Shown here: positions 32,260 through 40,886 of the stretch, piece after piece
Position numbering within the stretch: the first letter of the stretch is position 1
Layout: every line of letters starts with the position of its first letter
DNA from: an uncultured Clostridia bacterium
GTDB lineage: Bacteria; Bacillota; Clostridia; Christensenellales; UBA1242
DNA: 63,743 nt
NCBI GenBank assembly: GCA_937992055.1
Contig: CALKLQ010000053.1
Location: 1 to 63,743, forward strand
Reading direction: 5' to 3'
The notes under the pieces: model-generated
Seen by the model: the letters and a program-made list of their open reading frames with translations, nothing else
Told to the model about the DNA's origin: nothing
The model's database searches: none
Program-made: the position numbers and the translations under genes

Positions 32260-33294
32260 TTATGAAACCAAACTTGGTCTTTCCTGTGCAATCATTGAAA
32301 TTGTCTCATGTTTTCCATTTCTTATAACTTCAACAACAATTTCGTCACCAATATCATATGAAAACATTTGCATTTTTAAATCTAACAAGGTTTCAATTTG
32401 TTTGTCACCTATTTTAACAATTAAATCGCCCTCTTCTACACCTGCAAGATAAGCCACCGCTTTTTGGTCAACGCTTACAACATACACACCTTTTTCACTT
32501 GTTGTTTCTCCATAATAATTTGCAATGTCAGCATCAAATCCAAACACTCCAATATAAGCAGGCTCAAAATCGTTATTTTTTACAATGCGTTCCGAAATGG
32601 CACAACCAACTTCAATAGGAATGGCAAACCCAATACCCTCAGATTCACTTGCCTTAAGAGTGTTAATTCCAACAACTCTTCCATCTAATGAAATTAGTGG
32701 CCCACCACTATTACCCGGGTTAATGCTTGCGTCATGTTGAATAAGATTTTGAAGATAACTTGCTCCACCCATGCTTTCAATTTCCAAAGTTCTATTTAAA
32801 GCACTCACAATGCCCTTTGTCACAGTGTGTTTGAATTGTAAAGTTAGAGGCGTGCCAATAGCTAACACATCTTCACCAACTTGCAAATCTTTCGAACTTC
32901 CACATTCTAAATATGGCATATTTTTTGTGCTTTTAATAATTGCCATATCAAGTGAGGAATCAGACCAAATAAATTTAGCTGGCGCATTAGTTTTATCTGC
33001 AAAATAAACCGTCAAATCTGAACTTCCTTGAACAACATGGTGATTAGTTAAAATATAACCACCATCAGCAATAGCCACACCACTCCCAACACTATAACCT
33101 CCGCTCACACTGGCAGAGATTCCAACAACGGCACTTTTAACACTCTCCACAACCTCCACCGCACTTTTATAATTCGTAGAAGTGATTAATCGAGGGGTCA
33201 TATCTACACTAGAATCAGCTTTTACAAACATAGGATTTGTACATCCAGATAAAATAAACATAAAAGAAATACATAACAATAATAGTTTTTTCAT
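32260..33294 (-). CDS. HtrA/DegP-family serine protease, lipoprotein
   Basis: 344 residues from the ATG at 33294, which lies 6 bases after GGAG; the frame also opens at a GTG (33306) that contains this site. A lipoprotein signal (MKKLLLLCISFMFILSGC) with lipobox LSGC anchors it outside the membrane. The trypsin-like catalytic triad is in order: ILTNHHVVQG (His), SSLDMAIIK (Asp), INPGNSGGPL (Ser). A PDZ domain follows (YIGVFGFDADI to the C-terminus, with KGVYVVSVDQKAVAYLAGVE). It should degrade or refold damaged exported proteins. Most HtrA of Gram-positives have a membrane helix; a lipoprotein form is less common. Confidence 0.92.
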   Translation of the reverse strand: MKKLLLLCISFMFILSGCTNPMFVKADSSVDMTPRLITSTNYKSAVEVVESVKSAVVGISASVSGGYSVGSGVAIADGGYILTNHHVVQGSSDLTVYFADKTNAPAKFIWSDSSLDMAIIKSTKNMPYLECGSSKDLQVGEDVLAIGTPLTLQFKHTVTKGIVSALNRTLEIESMGGASYLQNLIQHDASINPGNSGGPLISLDGRVVGINTLKASESEGIGFAIPIEVGCAISERIVKNNDFEPAYIGVFGFDADIANYYGETTSEKGVYVVSVDQKAVAYLAGVEEGDLIVKIGDKQIETLLDLKMQMFSYDIGDEIVVEVIRNGKHETISMIAQERPSLVS

Positions 33295-33369
33295 AAATTT
33301 CTCCACAATGTAGTTTGCGCAAAATTATGTAACATATTCTTAAAAAAACCATAGGATTTTTCTTATGGT

Positions 33370-33541
33370 CAGACTGAAGACAAACGTCGAGATCGTAAAA
33401 TTTTAACAAAATTTTACTTACTGCGTTAACTGAAAAACGCCCTAAGACAGTCATTTACGTTAGTAAACTCCTGCCTTAGAGCATTTTTCGAGCCTTGTCT
33501 CTCTCGTTTCTCTTCAGTCTGATTAATTTGTCTACACACTG
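33370..33541 (-). repeat. 172-bp structured dispersed element, copy 1
   Basis: Bounded by CAGACTGAAGACAAA at one end and the reverse complement of CAGTGTGTAGACAAA at the other, which are imperfect terminal inverted repeats. Over 152 bp it differs from the reverse complement of 40702-40853 at only three positions. It contains hairpins (a GTAAAATTTT / AAAATTTTAC stem and CTAAG / CTTAG with an inner TTTAC / GTAAA). It lies between the promoter of htrA and the end of the DUF1858 gene, flanked on both sides by the same ACCATAAGA-type terminator hairpin. Confidence 0.75.
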
Positions 33542-33592
33542 ACCATAAGAATTTAATTCTCTTATGGTTTAATTTTTAAGTGTTAAAAACTA

Positions 33593-33784
33593 TTACGCTT
33601 CCTTGTTTAATTTTTTTAAAAGAAAATCTAAATCAACCTCATGCACTTCGGCACCCTCTTCCAAAGTTTCCATTTGCGACATAGGGCATCCAAAACAATG
33701 AAAGCCAAAACCTTGCAAAATTTCAGCGTTTTTTTCATCAGCCTCTAAAACTTCACCTATTGTTGTATCTTTATTAAATTTCAT
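33593..33784 (-). CDS. DUF1858-domain protein
   Basis: 63 residues: NKDTTIGEVLEADEKNAEIL, GFHCFGCPMSQMETLEEGAE, VHEVDLDFLLKKLNKE. The CxxC in HCFGCP matches the small family often called hybrid-cluster-associated disulfide domain. Presumably redox- or metal-related; exact role unknown. AAGGAGA precedes the ATG. Its terminator hairpin is interrupted by the repeat element at 33370-33541. Confidence 0.85.
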   Translation of the reverse strand: MKFNKDTTIGEVLEADEKNAEILQGFGFHCFGCPMSQMETLEEGAEVHEVDLDFLLKKLNKEA

Positions 33785-33918
33785 TTAATATCTCCTTTTT
33801 CTTCTCATTGCAAATAAAAATCAAAGTAATCGTTAATTTTAAAGCATTTATTACCTTTTATTGCAACAAAGATAGAATATTCTATTTTAAAATAAGTGTC
33901 AACAACTTTTTATTAGTT

Positions 33919-34638
33919 TCAAAATTTATCATTCAAATCTTTCAGATAGGTTTTAGCTTTTTTTGGCAATTTAATTTTTTCAATTATAAAACCTTGAATT
34001 TCTATTCCAAATGCATACATCCTGTCGCAAAGCTTTTCATAAACCAAATCAGTCAAATCATTTAAATTTGCAATTTGTTCCAACTTAAAATTATTCTTTT
34101 CAATTTCATCTACAACAAACTCACTTAAAAAGTTCTCCAAAATGATTTCCGCTTCTTTATTCTTCAAATAATCATAAATTTTCAAAAGACTGTTCACAAA
34201 ACGAAAAGAATCTACCACCCTAAAGGCGAAACCACCCTCCAGCCAAATTGAATAATTACCCAAACATTTGTCACTAAGATTTATTTTTCGATAACTAATC
34301 CATTTATTATATTCAAATAATTTCAAATTTACAAAATAGGCGTTAGCCTCAAAAGTCTTTGGTAGTTTGCCATCACTGCCCGCCCTATCAAGCTTAAACT
34401 TCTTCACGCATTTTGGCAAGGTTGATAAAGATAATTCATGTTCACCACTTTTTAATATATCAAAAACTTTTCCACTTTTTGCAATTACAAAGTCAAATCC
34501 ACTTGGAACAACAACTTTACTATTCAATCTTATCTGCCCATTTTTAAGTTTATATACAAAAATTAAATTTGAAGACACATCAGAATTTAATATAATGTTT
34601 TTTTTGAAAATATTTTTGAATCTAGAAAACAGTCTCAT
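33919..34638 (-). CDS. SPFH-domain (virion-core-like) protein
   Basis: 239 residues. N-terminal basic stretch MRLFSRFKNIFKKN, then the SPFH-like core SKVVVPSGFDFVIAKSGKVF, ILKSGEHELSLSTLPKCVKK, GNYSIWLEGGFAFRVVDSFR, and a C-terminal helix NLNDLTDLVYEKLCDRMYAF with GIEIQGFIIEKIKLPK. This fits the bacterial SPFH proteins related to YdjI, thought to scaffold membrane microdomains or dynamin-like PspA partners. No membrane helix is obvious. Divergent from the PRC-barrel gene. Confidence 0.7.
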   Translation of the reverse strand: MRLFSRFKNIFKKNIILNSDVSSNLIFVYKLKNGQIRLNSKVVVPSGFDFVIAKSGKVFDILKSGEHELSLSTLPKCVKKFKLDRAGSDGKLPKTFEANAYFVNLKLFEYNKWISYRKINLSDKCLGNYSIWLEGGFAFRVVDSFRFVNSLLKIYDYLKNKEAEIILENFLSEFVVDEIEKNNFKLEQIANLNDLTDLVYEKLCDRMYAFGIEIQGFIIEKIKLPKKAKTYLKDLNDKF

Positions 34639-34736
34639 ATTTATAATATATCACATATCCTGTCAAATTTTGTCAAAAAAACAAAAATCGTTCATAAAAG
34701 CCAACAAATTTAATAATTTAAAGTGTGGAGGAAAAC

Positions 34737-35453
34737 ATGAAAGTTTCAGAAATCATCTCTAAAGAAATAATATCAATTTATGAATGTGAAAGTGTGGGCA
34801 CAGTAAAAGACGTCTGTTTTAATAAACTACTAAAAAAGGTAAATGGCTTTGTTTTTTTTAATGACGACAGCGATTTAGATTGTTATATCCCTACTTCAAA
34901 AATTTATAAGCTTTATGACGAAGGGATATTAATTAAAAATACTAGAAAAATAGAATATTTTTATGACGAAAGCAACAACCCAATAAATAAAAAGGTTTTT
35001 TCTATAGCTGGAAAAGATTGCGGAAAGATTGTAGAAATAGAAATAACCCAAGAAGGCAATGTTGAATATATGCTAACCAGCAAAGGAGAACAAATTAACC
35101 CAGATAATATTTTAACAAATGGAATTAATATCATTCTAATTAAAGAGCAGGACCAAAAAATTTCGATTTCGTCATTTAAGCCAAAAGACAAGATAGAAGT
35201 CAGTCACGAAAATCTCCAAGTTAAAATTGTGAAAATGCCTATAATAGAAGAGCAGGAGTTCTCTCCCATATCCACCCCGCCTAAAATCACAACTAACACT
35301 TCCTCCCTGTTGGGCAAACGTGCAAAAAGAACAATAATGGGACTTAATAACGAAGTTATAGTAAAACAAAATCAACTTATTTCACAATACACTTTAAATC
35401 TTGCAAAAAAACATAACAAAACCAATGAATTAATTTTTAATGTTATGGAATAG
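34737..35453 (+). CDS. PRC-barrel domain protein
   Basis: 238 residues from the ATG at 34737, which follows GGAGG; a GTG at 34725 lies over the ribosome-binding site. The N-terminus MKVSEIISKEIISIYECESV, GTVKDVCFNKLLKKVNGFVF, then YIPTSKIYKLYDEGILIKNT is a PRC barrel, followed by a second copy (NKKVFSIAGKDCGKIVEIEI). The C-terminal 80 residues are low in structure and basic. PRC-barrel proteins of Firmicutes (YlmC type) have been linked to sporulation and envelope stress; here function is unknown. Confidence 0.75.
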   Translation: MKVSEIISKEIISIYECESVGTVKDVCFNKLLKKVNGFVFFNDDSDLDCYIPTSKIYKLYDEGILIKNTRKIEYFYDESNNPINKKVFSIAGKDCGKIVEIEITQEGNVEYMLTSKGEQINPDNILTNGINIILIKEQDQKISISSFKPKDKIEVSHENLQVKIVKMPIIEEQEFSPISTPPKITTNTSSLLGKRAKRTIMGLNNEVIVKQNQLISQYTLNLAKKHNKTNELIFNVME

Positions 35454-35546
35454 TGCTAATTAAGTTTGCTATAAAAATAAACGCAAAACAATTTTAAAAC
35501 AAAAAAGCATTATCTTAAAAAGATTAAAATAAAAATTCATTAAAGA

Positions 35547-35595
35547 AAAAACTCGCATAACTTTATCACTGATCAATTAAAGCGAGTTTTTATTT
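35547..35595 (+). terminator. Rho-independent terminator of the PRC-barrel gene
   Basis: AAAAACTCGC / GCGAGTTTTT stem (about 35547-35556 and 35582-35591) with a 25-nt loop and T-run. Confidence 0.75.
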
Positions 35596-35876
35596 TATAT
35601 AATTTCTTAAGTTGTTTAAATTAAAATCCTACAATCTTGTCTGCGTAATAACTCCTTCTTTCAGCCGTCTTATAAGCTTCTAAGGAAGCTGCTGGCACGT
35701 AAATTAAAGTTCTATAGGAGAAAAACAAATGCAAAAAAGCCTAGTTGTGTTGGTTCAGGCGAGTTAAACTTAAATGAAGTTAGCTTGTTGCAATTCAAAA
35801 ACGGCCGTTCACCAATAACATAACCAGCAAATAAATTTTCCTGAATATACTCATCATTTAAGGAAATAATTTAAAT
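35596..35876. other. Intergenic region before the DUF975 gene
   Basis: 281 bp with a small AGCTTC / GAAGCT hairpin (about 35671-35686). A possible site-plus-start (GGAGAAAAACAAATG at about 35717) opens only a 12-codon frame, which I do not annotate. Nothing else recognisable. Confidence 0.35.
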
Positions 35877-36599
35877 ATGAAAAAAAATGTTTTTTTAACA
35901 ATAGTTGAAACCTTTCAAGATTTTAAAAAAAATTATGAAAAAATTATGCCTACCGCACTTCTTGCCTGGGCAATTTCTTTATCTACAATTTTATTCTTAA
36001 TTCCTTTTGGATTTGTTGTTTGCTTTGTTGTTATGAGCGTTCTTTGTATTGGGCTACAAGAATATAATATTTTGGTATTAGAAAATAAAAAAGCCACTCC
36101 AGAAATTATTTTTTCCAGATTTAATCAAACGGCAAGCGCGGTAAGTTTAAAATTTATAAAATTAGTTTTTATTTTTATTTGGTCATTACTTCTAATTATC
36201 CCTGGAATTATTTGCGCATTAAACTATGCTTTTGCAAGTCATATATTTGCGGAAAATAAAAAGTTAACACCATTTGAGGTTTTAGAAAAAAGTAAGTCAT
36301 TGGTTTATGGCTATAGAAGCAAGTTATTATTTTTGGCACTATTCACTCTTCTATTAACTATTGTAATTATTTCTTTCGTATCCTTCTTAATTTGGCTATT
36401 AACACTTGTAGTTTCAATACCGCTTTGGCTTATTGGCGTTATGATAGGAGTTATTTCATTAATTATTATTGCCTTATTGGTATTGCCGTTTATGGAAATT
36501 TCTTGGACAAATTGCTATTTGGAAGCAAGAAATCAAAATCTAAAAAAGCAAAAAAATGTTAACAAAGAAAAACAAAAATCTGATATAATAACAGCATAG
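35877..36599 (+). CDS. DUF975-family integral membrane protein
   Basis: 240 residues with five or six membrane segments. The family signature is FIFIWSLLLIIPGIICALNY (about residues 98-117), AFASHIFAENKKLTPFEVLE, KSLVYGYRSKLLFLALF. A cytoplasmic basic tail ends KEKQKSDIITA. The role of DUF975 proteins is unknown. It is co-transcribed with the next gene (9 bp gap). Confidence 0.75.
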   Translation: MKKNVFLTIVETFQDFKKNYEKIMPTALLAWAISLSTILFLIPFGFVVCFVVMSVLCIGLQEYNILVLENKKATPEIIFSRFNQTASAVSLKFIKLVFIFIWSLLLIIPGIICALNYAFASHIFAENKKLTPFEVLEKSKSLVYGYRSKLLFLALFTLLLTIVIISFVSFLIWLLTLVVSIPLWLIGVMIGVISLIIIALLVLPFMEISWTNCYLEARNQNLKKQKNVNKEKQKSDIITA

Positions 36600-36608
36600 A
36601 GGATAAAA

Positions 36609-37277
36609 ATGTCAGAAAATAATTTAATTTTAAAATCAAATGATGCAAAACAAAAATTTATGGAACTTCGTCGCAAAGTGGAAGAATTAATTGAAAAAAC
36701 TCCATTCAATAAGATCGACGAAGTTTTTGCAGAAGAATTTAGCAGAATTTACACTGAGGCAACTTTAGGAGATATTGTATGTCAAGACTATTTAGGTTAC
36801 ATTTTTAAAAGAGGAAAAGAAGGTCTTGTTCCAGAAAATATTGACCTTTCAATGCAATGGCAAATTTTGGCAGCGGCAAATGGAAATGACCTTTCAATAG
36901 ACCGTCTAGCAATATTTTTAAATAGTGCTTATGACGAAATAGTTGACCTGCCAGATTTTGGAGATATTAAAGTTTATAATAATATAGACGAAAATAATTA
37001 TACATATATTATTGGGCGCCTTTTATGTGATGCAATAATAGATATTCTACAAATCAATGCTTTAAACATAATAAAGGAGGTCCCAGATACCCTTTTATTC
37101 AATCAAAAATCTATGCGAGTTTATGAAAATGCAAGACAACAAGCGGTGCCAATAGTGGTAAAATTTTTACGTTCAAGCTTTGCTCAACACGACGAAACTC
37201 CACAACCTTCTAAAGAGCAAACAACTAATGAAAAAAAGAACTTGTTTGCAAAATTATTTAAAAAAAATAAAAATTAA
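36609..37277 (+). CDS. Sel1-like hypothetical protein
   Basis: 222 residues, ATG after AGAGGAT. Around residues 55-95 it reads DIVCQDYLGYIFKRGKEGLV, NIDLSMQWQILAAANGNDLS, a helix-turn-helix pattern like a degenerate Sel1/TPR unit. The C-terminus is Lys-rich (NLFAKLFKKNKN). No signal peptide. I do not assign a function. It probably pairs with the DUF975 membrane protein. Confidence 0.55.
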   Translation: MSENNLILKSNDAKQKFMELRRKVEELIEKTPFNKIDEVFAEEFSRIYTEATLGDIVCQDYLGYIFKRGKEGLVPENIDLSMQWQILAAANGNDLSIDRLAIFLNSAYDEIVDLPDFGDIKVYNNIDENNYTYIIGRLLCDAIIDILQINALNIIKEVPDTLLFNQKSMRVYENARQQAVPIVVKFLRSSFAQHDETPQPSKEQTTNEKKNLFAKLFKKNKN

Positions 37278-37303
37278 AGATCCATTTTGAAACTAGCAAA
37301 AAT

Positions 37304-37333
37304 CGAACTTAAAATTTTAAGTTCGGTTTTTTA
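37304..37333 (+). terminator. Rho-independent terminator
   Basis: Palindromic stem CGAACTTAAAA / TTTTAAGTTCG (37304-37325) then GGTTTTTTAT, 26 bases after the Sel1-like gene. Confidence 0.8.
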
Positions 37334-37592
37334 TAAGATATTTTTATTAGCTCGAAAATATATAAGTTCTTTCAACATACATATATTCAATTTTGTTAAC
37401 TAGAAATTATATTTTATAAAATATTAAAAATGTTTTTTGGTTAAAAGGTCCCTCTTTAGCTTATGATTCCCTTATCATGCAAATGAGCTTCATGTTGTGG
37501 GCTAAAATAAAAGCTTAAAATTTCTAACTCTTTTAGCATGTGACTTTTGCACTATATTTCTTTTATTTCGAGCTAAGAATCTAAGAGTAAAA
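37334..37592. other. Intergenic region between convergent genes
   Basis: AT-rich with no ORF. Nothing recognised apart from the terminators on each side. Confidence 0.4.
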
Positions 37593-37631
37593 AAAGAAAC
37601 CTTAGCAGCTTTGCTTTATTTAGGCTTCTTT
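37593..37631 (-). terminator. Terminator of rnr
   Basis: Imperfect stem AAAGAAACCT / AGGCTTCTTT (37593-37602, 37622-37631). On the minus strand it is followed by TTTTTT, about 40 bases after the rnr stop. Confidence 0.6.
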
Positions 37632-37671
37632 AATATTTTAGTTTTAAAATTGAATAGCTAAAACTTTCTTT

Positions 37672-39975
37672 TTATTTTTCAAAAACATCATTTTTATGTT
37701 TAATATTTCTATTGTATTTTCTATTTTTTCCATCATTATTTTTCTTTTCAAATGATGAGTTATATCTTTTAGCCTCATAATTTGCCTCAAAAGATCTTCT
37801 CAAAGTGTTAGCTTTATTATATTTTTTCAAATTGACAAACTTATCAATACTTGGAACCTCATTTGAGTTTTTAACTATTTTTTCTTTTTGAAGGTCGGTA
37901 GATGTAATAATATTTCTGGAATTTCTATCCGTAGAAATTATTTTAACCTTTATTTTGTCACCTACTTTGTAAACTTTCCCAGAAAAAAGATTTTTAAGGA
38001 TAACTTTAGTTTCGTTTGTTTTAAAACCTAAAGCATTGTTTGAAAGTTCAGAATAAGGAAGTTTAAATTCAACAAGTCCGTATTTTAATTTCATAAAATT
38101 TTTGTCGAAACACACAATTCTACAGTCAAACACTTCATTAATATGATTTTCTGCCCAAATTGTCATAAGCAAACTATCACTCATCCTCTCCGCTGAATCG
38201 GCGTTTTCCTCTCTAGTAGTCAAGTGATGACCTATTTTCAGTAATTCATCAAAAGTATGCGAGGTCTTTTTTGTAGCTATAGCTTCATGAATTTGTCTGT
38301 GAACCAGTGTATCTGGGTATCTTCTTATTGGAGAGGTAAAATGGATATAGTTTTTTGAGCCCAAACCATAATGTCCTATATTTTTTGGTTGATATTTCGC
38401 CTTAGACATACAACGAAGAATCGTATCGTTTAAAAATTGTTCCGAAGGATGTCCTTTAGCTTGTTTTAATAACCTTTGAATGCCCTCTGGAGAGGTATCA
38501 CCATCAAAATTAACGCCCAAAATTTCAAAAATAGCTTGAAATTTCTCTATTTTTTCCTCATCTGGCTTATCATGAACTCTAAATAAAGTTGGAAAATTAT
38601 TATTGATAAAGAACAACCCCACCGCTTCATTGGCTAAAACCATAAGAGATTCTATCACCTTTTTTGAAAGTAAATTGCTTTTATCAACTACTTCATAAAC
38701 ATTTGTCTTGCTTTCATCAAATTTAAAAGTTGGCTCATTACTTACAAAATTCAACTCCCCTCTATCCCTTCTATTTTTAGATAATACCTCATTTATTTGA
38801 TAGAGTATATCAATATTATTAGCTATATCTGAGTATTCTTTTCTAGTATTTCCGTTATTCAAATATATATCTTCCGCAACCTCATAGGAAAGGCAATGTT
38901 TTATCTTTATTACAGATTCTACGATATTATATTTTTTAATGTTACCCTTTAAATCTACATCAACAATAGCAGTCAATGCCAACCTATCTACACCCTCGTT
39001 TAAGGAACAAATATCATTTGAAAGCTTTTCTGGAAGCATTGGATAAACACCATCACCCAAATAGCAACTAGTTCCACGATTATAAGCTTCCTGATCAACC
39101 AAACTTCCTTCTTTGACAAAATGCGCCACATCTGCAATTGCTACATATGCCTTAAATCCATTTTCTGTTTTTTCAACATAAACTGCATCGTCTTTATCTT
39201 TGCAACCAATAGGGTCTATTGTCACAAAAGGCAATTCTCTTAAATCTGTTCGTTTTGAAAGTTCACTTTTTGAAATATCTTTAGGAATTTGACTTACTTC
39301 ATACTCTATATCACTTGAAAAATCTTTTACAAATCCAAATTCAAAAGCTATAGCTTGATTTTCAACAATAGGATCACCTGCTTTGCCAAAAACTTTTGAA
39401 ACATGTCCAAAACAATAATTGCTTGAAGTTGTATTATCAAAAAAATCAATACTAAAAGCAACTTTTTTCCCAAGAGCAGATTTTGTCTGTTCATCTTGTT
39501 TTAAAATAAACTTTTGAGAAATATTTAAATTGTCAGGAATAAAAATATAATCATTTTTGCTTTTTGCAACCTGTCCCATAACATGACTTGCATTTCTTTC
39601 AAGTATTTTTAAAATGAAACATTCTTTTTTACCATTTTTATTATTTAAAAAGCCAACTTCAACCACATCATCGTGCATTGCGTTACTTTTATTTGAAACA
39701 TAATAATCTTGAGGTTCACCTTCAACGCTAACGAATCCAAAACTTTGAGTAGTATCTTTAAATACACCCTTTTTGGTTGGTATAAGATTTTTAATAATTT
39801 TATCTTTATTAGAAATGTATATCCTTTTTTCTAAAACTAATTGTTTCATTGCATCAACAACTGATTGTTCACTTATATGGAACATATTTGAAATTTTTAT
39901 TACGGCGGTTTTAACGTCACAATCAAACATTGAATTGGTAAGCATTTTTAGATATACTTTTTCTTTAAGTTCCAT
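37672..39975 (-). CDS. rnr: Ribonuclease R
   Basis: 3'-5' exoribonuclease that degrades structured RNA. 767 residues with an N-terminal helix-turn-helix (KTAVIKISNMFHISEQSVVD), cold-shock domains (TQSFGFVSVEGEPQDYYVSN), the RNB catalytic domain with metal-binding Asp in TIDPIGCKDKDDAVYVEK (about residues 249-266), HFTSPIRRYPDTLVHRQIHE, and an S1 domain near DCRIVCFDKNFMKLKYGL. It ends in a basic tail of about 60 residues rich in Lys, Asn and Arg that may help to unwind RNA. No smpB or secG neighbour is present, unlike Bacillus. Confidence 0.96.
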   Translation of the reverse strand: MELKEKVYLKMLTNSMFDCDVKTAVIKISNMFHISEQSVVDAMKQLVLEKRIYISNKDKIIKNLIPTKKGVFKDTTQSFGFVSVEGEPQDYYVSNKSNAMHDDVVEVGFLNNKNGKKECFILKILERNASHVMGQVAKSKNDYIFIPDNLNISQKFILKQDEQTKSALGKKVAFSIDFFDNTTSSNYCFGHVSKVFGKAGDPIVENQAIAFEFGFVKDFSSDIEYEVSQIPKDISKSELSKRTDLRELPFVTIDPIGCKDKDDAVYVEKTENGFKAYVAIADVAHFVKEGSLVDQEAYNRGTSCYLGDGVYPMLPEKLSNDICSLNEGVDRLALTAIVDVDLKGNIKKYNIVESVIKIKHCLSYEVAEDIYLNNGNTRKEYSDIANNIDILYQINEVLSKNRRDRGELNFVSNEPTFKFDESKTNVYEVVDKSNLLSKKVIESLMVLANEAVGLFFINNNFPTLFRVHDKPDEEKIEKFQAIFEILGVNFDGDTSPEGIQRLLKQAKGHPSEQFLNDTILRCMSKAKYQPKNIGHYGLGSKNYIHFTSPIRRYPDTLVHRQIHEAIATKKTSHTFDELLKIGHHLTTREENADSAERMSDSLLMTIWAENHINEVFDCRIVCFDKNFMKLKYGLVEFKLPYSELSNNALGFKTNETKVILKNLFSGKVYKVGDKIKVKIISTDRNSRNIITSTDLQKEKIVKNSNEVPSIDKFVNLKKYNKANTLRRSFEANYEAKRYNSSFEKKNNDGKNRKYNRNIKHKNDVFEK

Positions 39976-40681
39976 AATCTACCTCATTTATATTATTATA
40001 AGTTTTATCTGAAAGTGCCTTCAAGGCTCATTCAAGTAAAACTGAAGTTAATTCAAACTGGAAGAGTTTGAATTGTCAAGCATGTATTAGCGAAGGTTAA
40101 TGTGAGTAAAGCGAACATTCAACTTACTAAAGATTTAACTATTAGTAGTATCATTATCAATAGTCTATCATAAGTTATCTAGCATTTCAAGAGCCAATTC
40201 AGAAAAAATGATTTAAAAATTCTTATTTTAAATAATATGTATTTTTGTTAAATATTAGTTAAAATATGACTTTGTTTTCCAAAAATTAAAAGCAAAATTA
40301 ATTTTTTAAAGATTTATTAATATTTTATCTTTTTATTAAAAAAAATAACCAAATTCAAGTGAATGGTTATTTTTATTTGTATTTTGGAACAATACATCTT
40401 TTGGCAAAGATTTCTGACATATTATTGTTATATTATTTAATAAATGATTTATTCACAAATCTATCAAAAATTTCGTAACATTAATATTTTTTAATTGTTC
40501 CTGATTGATTTGTTTTATATCTTTTTACAATTTATTATTGATTTTATTTAATAAAAACATCAAAGCTTCATAAATTTATAAGCAAGAATTAAAATAGTAC
40601 TTTATCAATAAATTTTAATATTACAATTGCCAGTTAAATTTATCTTAAGCAAAAAGAAAAGAAATCTTAAATGAGATTTCT
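39976..40681. other. Long AT-rich intergenic region upstream of rnr
   Basis: About 700 bp. It contains a perfect stem AAAATAACCA / TGGTTATTTT (40342-40373) with A- and T-tracts on either side, which looks like a bidirectional terminator but belongs to no gene. A degenerate block near 40003-40115 resembles 57690-57800 (shared GAAAGYGCCTT and ATTCAAGYAAAA). No ORF. Confidence 0.4.
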
Positions 40682-40853
40682 CAGTGTGTAGACAAATAAA
40701 TCAGACTGAAGAAAAACGAGAGAGACAAGGCTCGAAAAATGCTCTAAGGCAGGAGTTTACTAACGTAAATGACTGTCTTAGGGCGTTTTTCAGTTAACGC
40801 AGTAAGTAAAATTTTGTTAAAATTTTACGGTCTCGACCTTTGTCTTCAGTCTG
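40682..40853 (+). repeat. 172-bp structured dispersed element, copy 2
   Basis: Begins CAGTGTGTAGACAAA and ends TTTGTCTTCAGTCTG. It is nearly identical to the reverse complement of 33370-33541. Internal hairpins: GCGTT / AACGC (40783-40800) and GTAAAATTTT / AAAATTTTAC (40806-40828). It sits between two AGAAATCT / AGATTTCT hairpins at the end of the surface-protein gene. The family has no ORF. Confidence 0.75.
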
Positions 40854-40886
40854 AAAGAAATCTCAAATGAAATTTCTTTTCATCAA

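Noticed and set aside
35684..35700. GCTGCTGGCACGTA identical to part of 16S rRNA
   Set aside because: Only 14 bases match and a match of this size is expected by chance in this window; flanks are unlike 16S.
35719..35770. Short leader-like frame MQKSLVVLVQAS
   Set aside because: Only 12 codons and no regulatory codon run; the GGAGA site could be chance.
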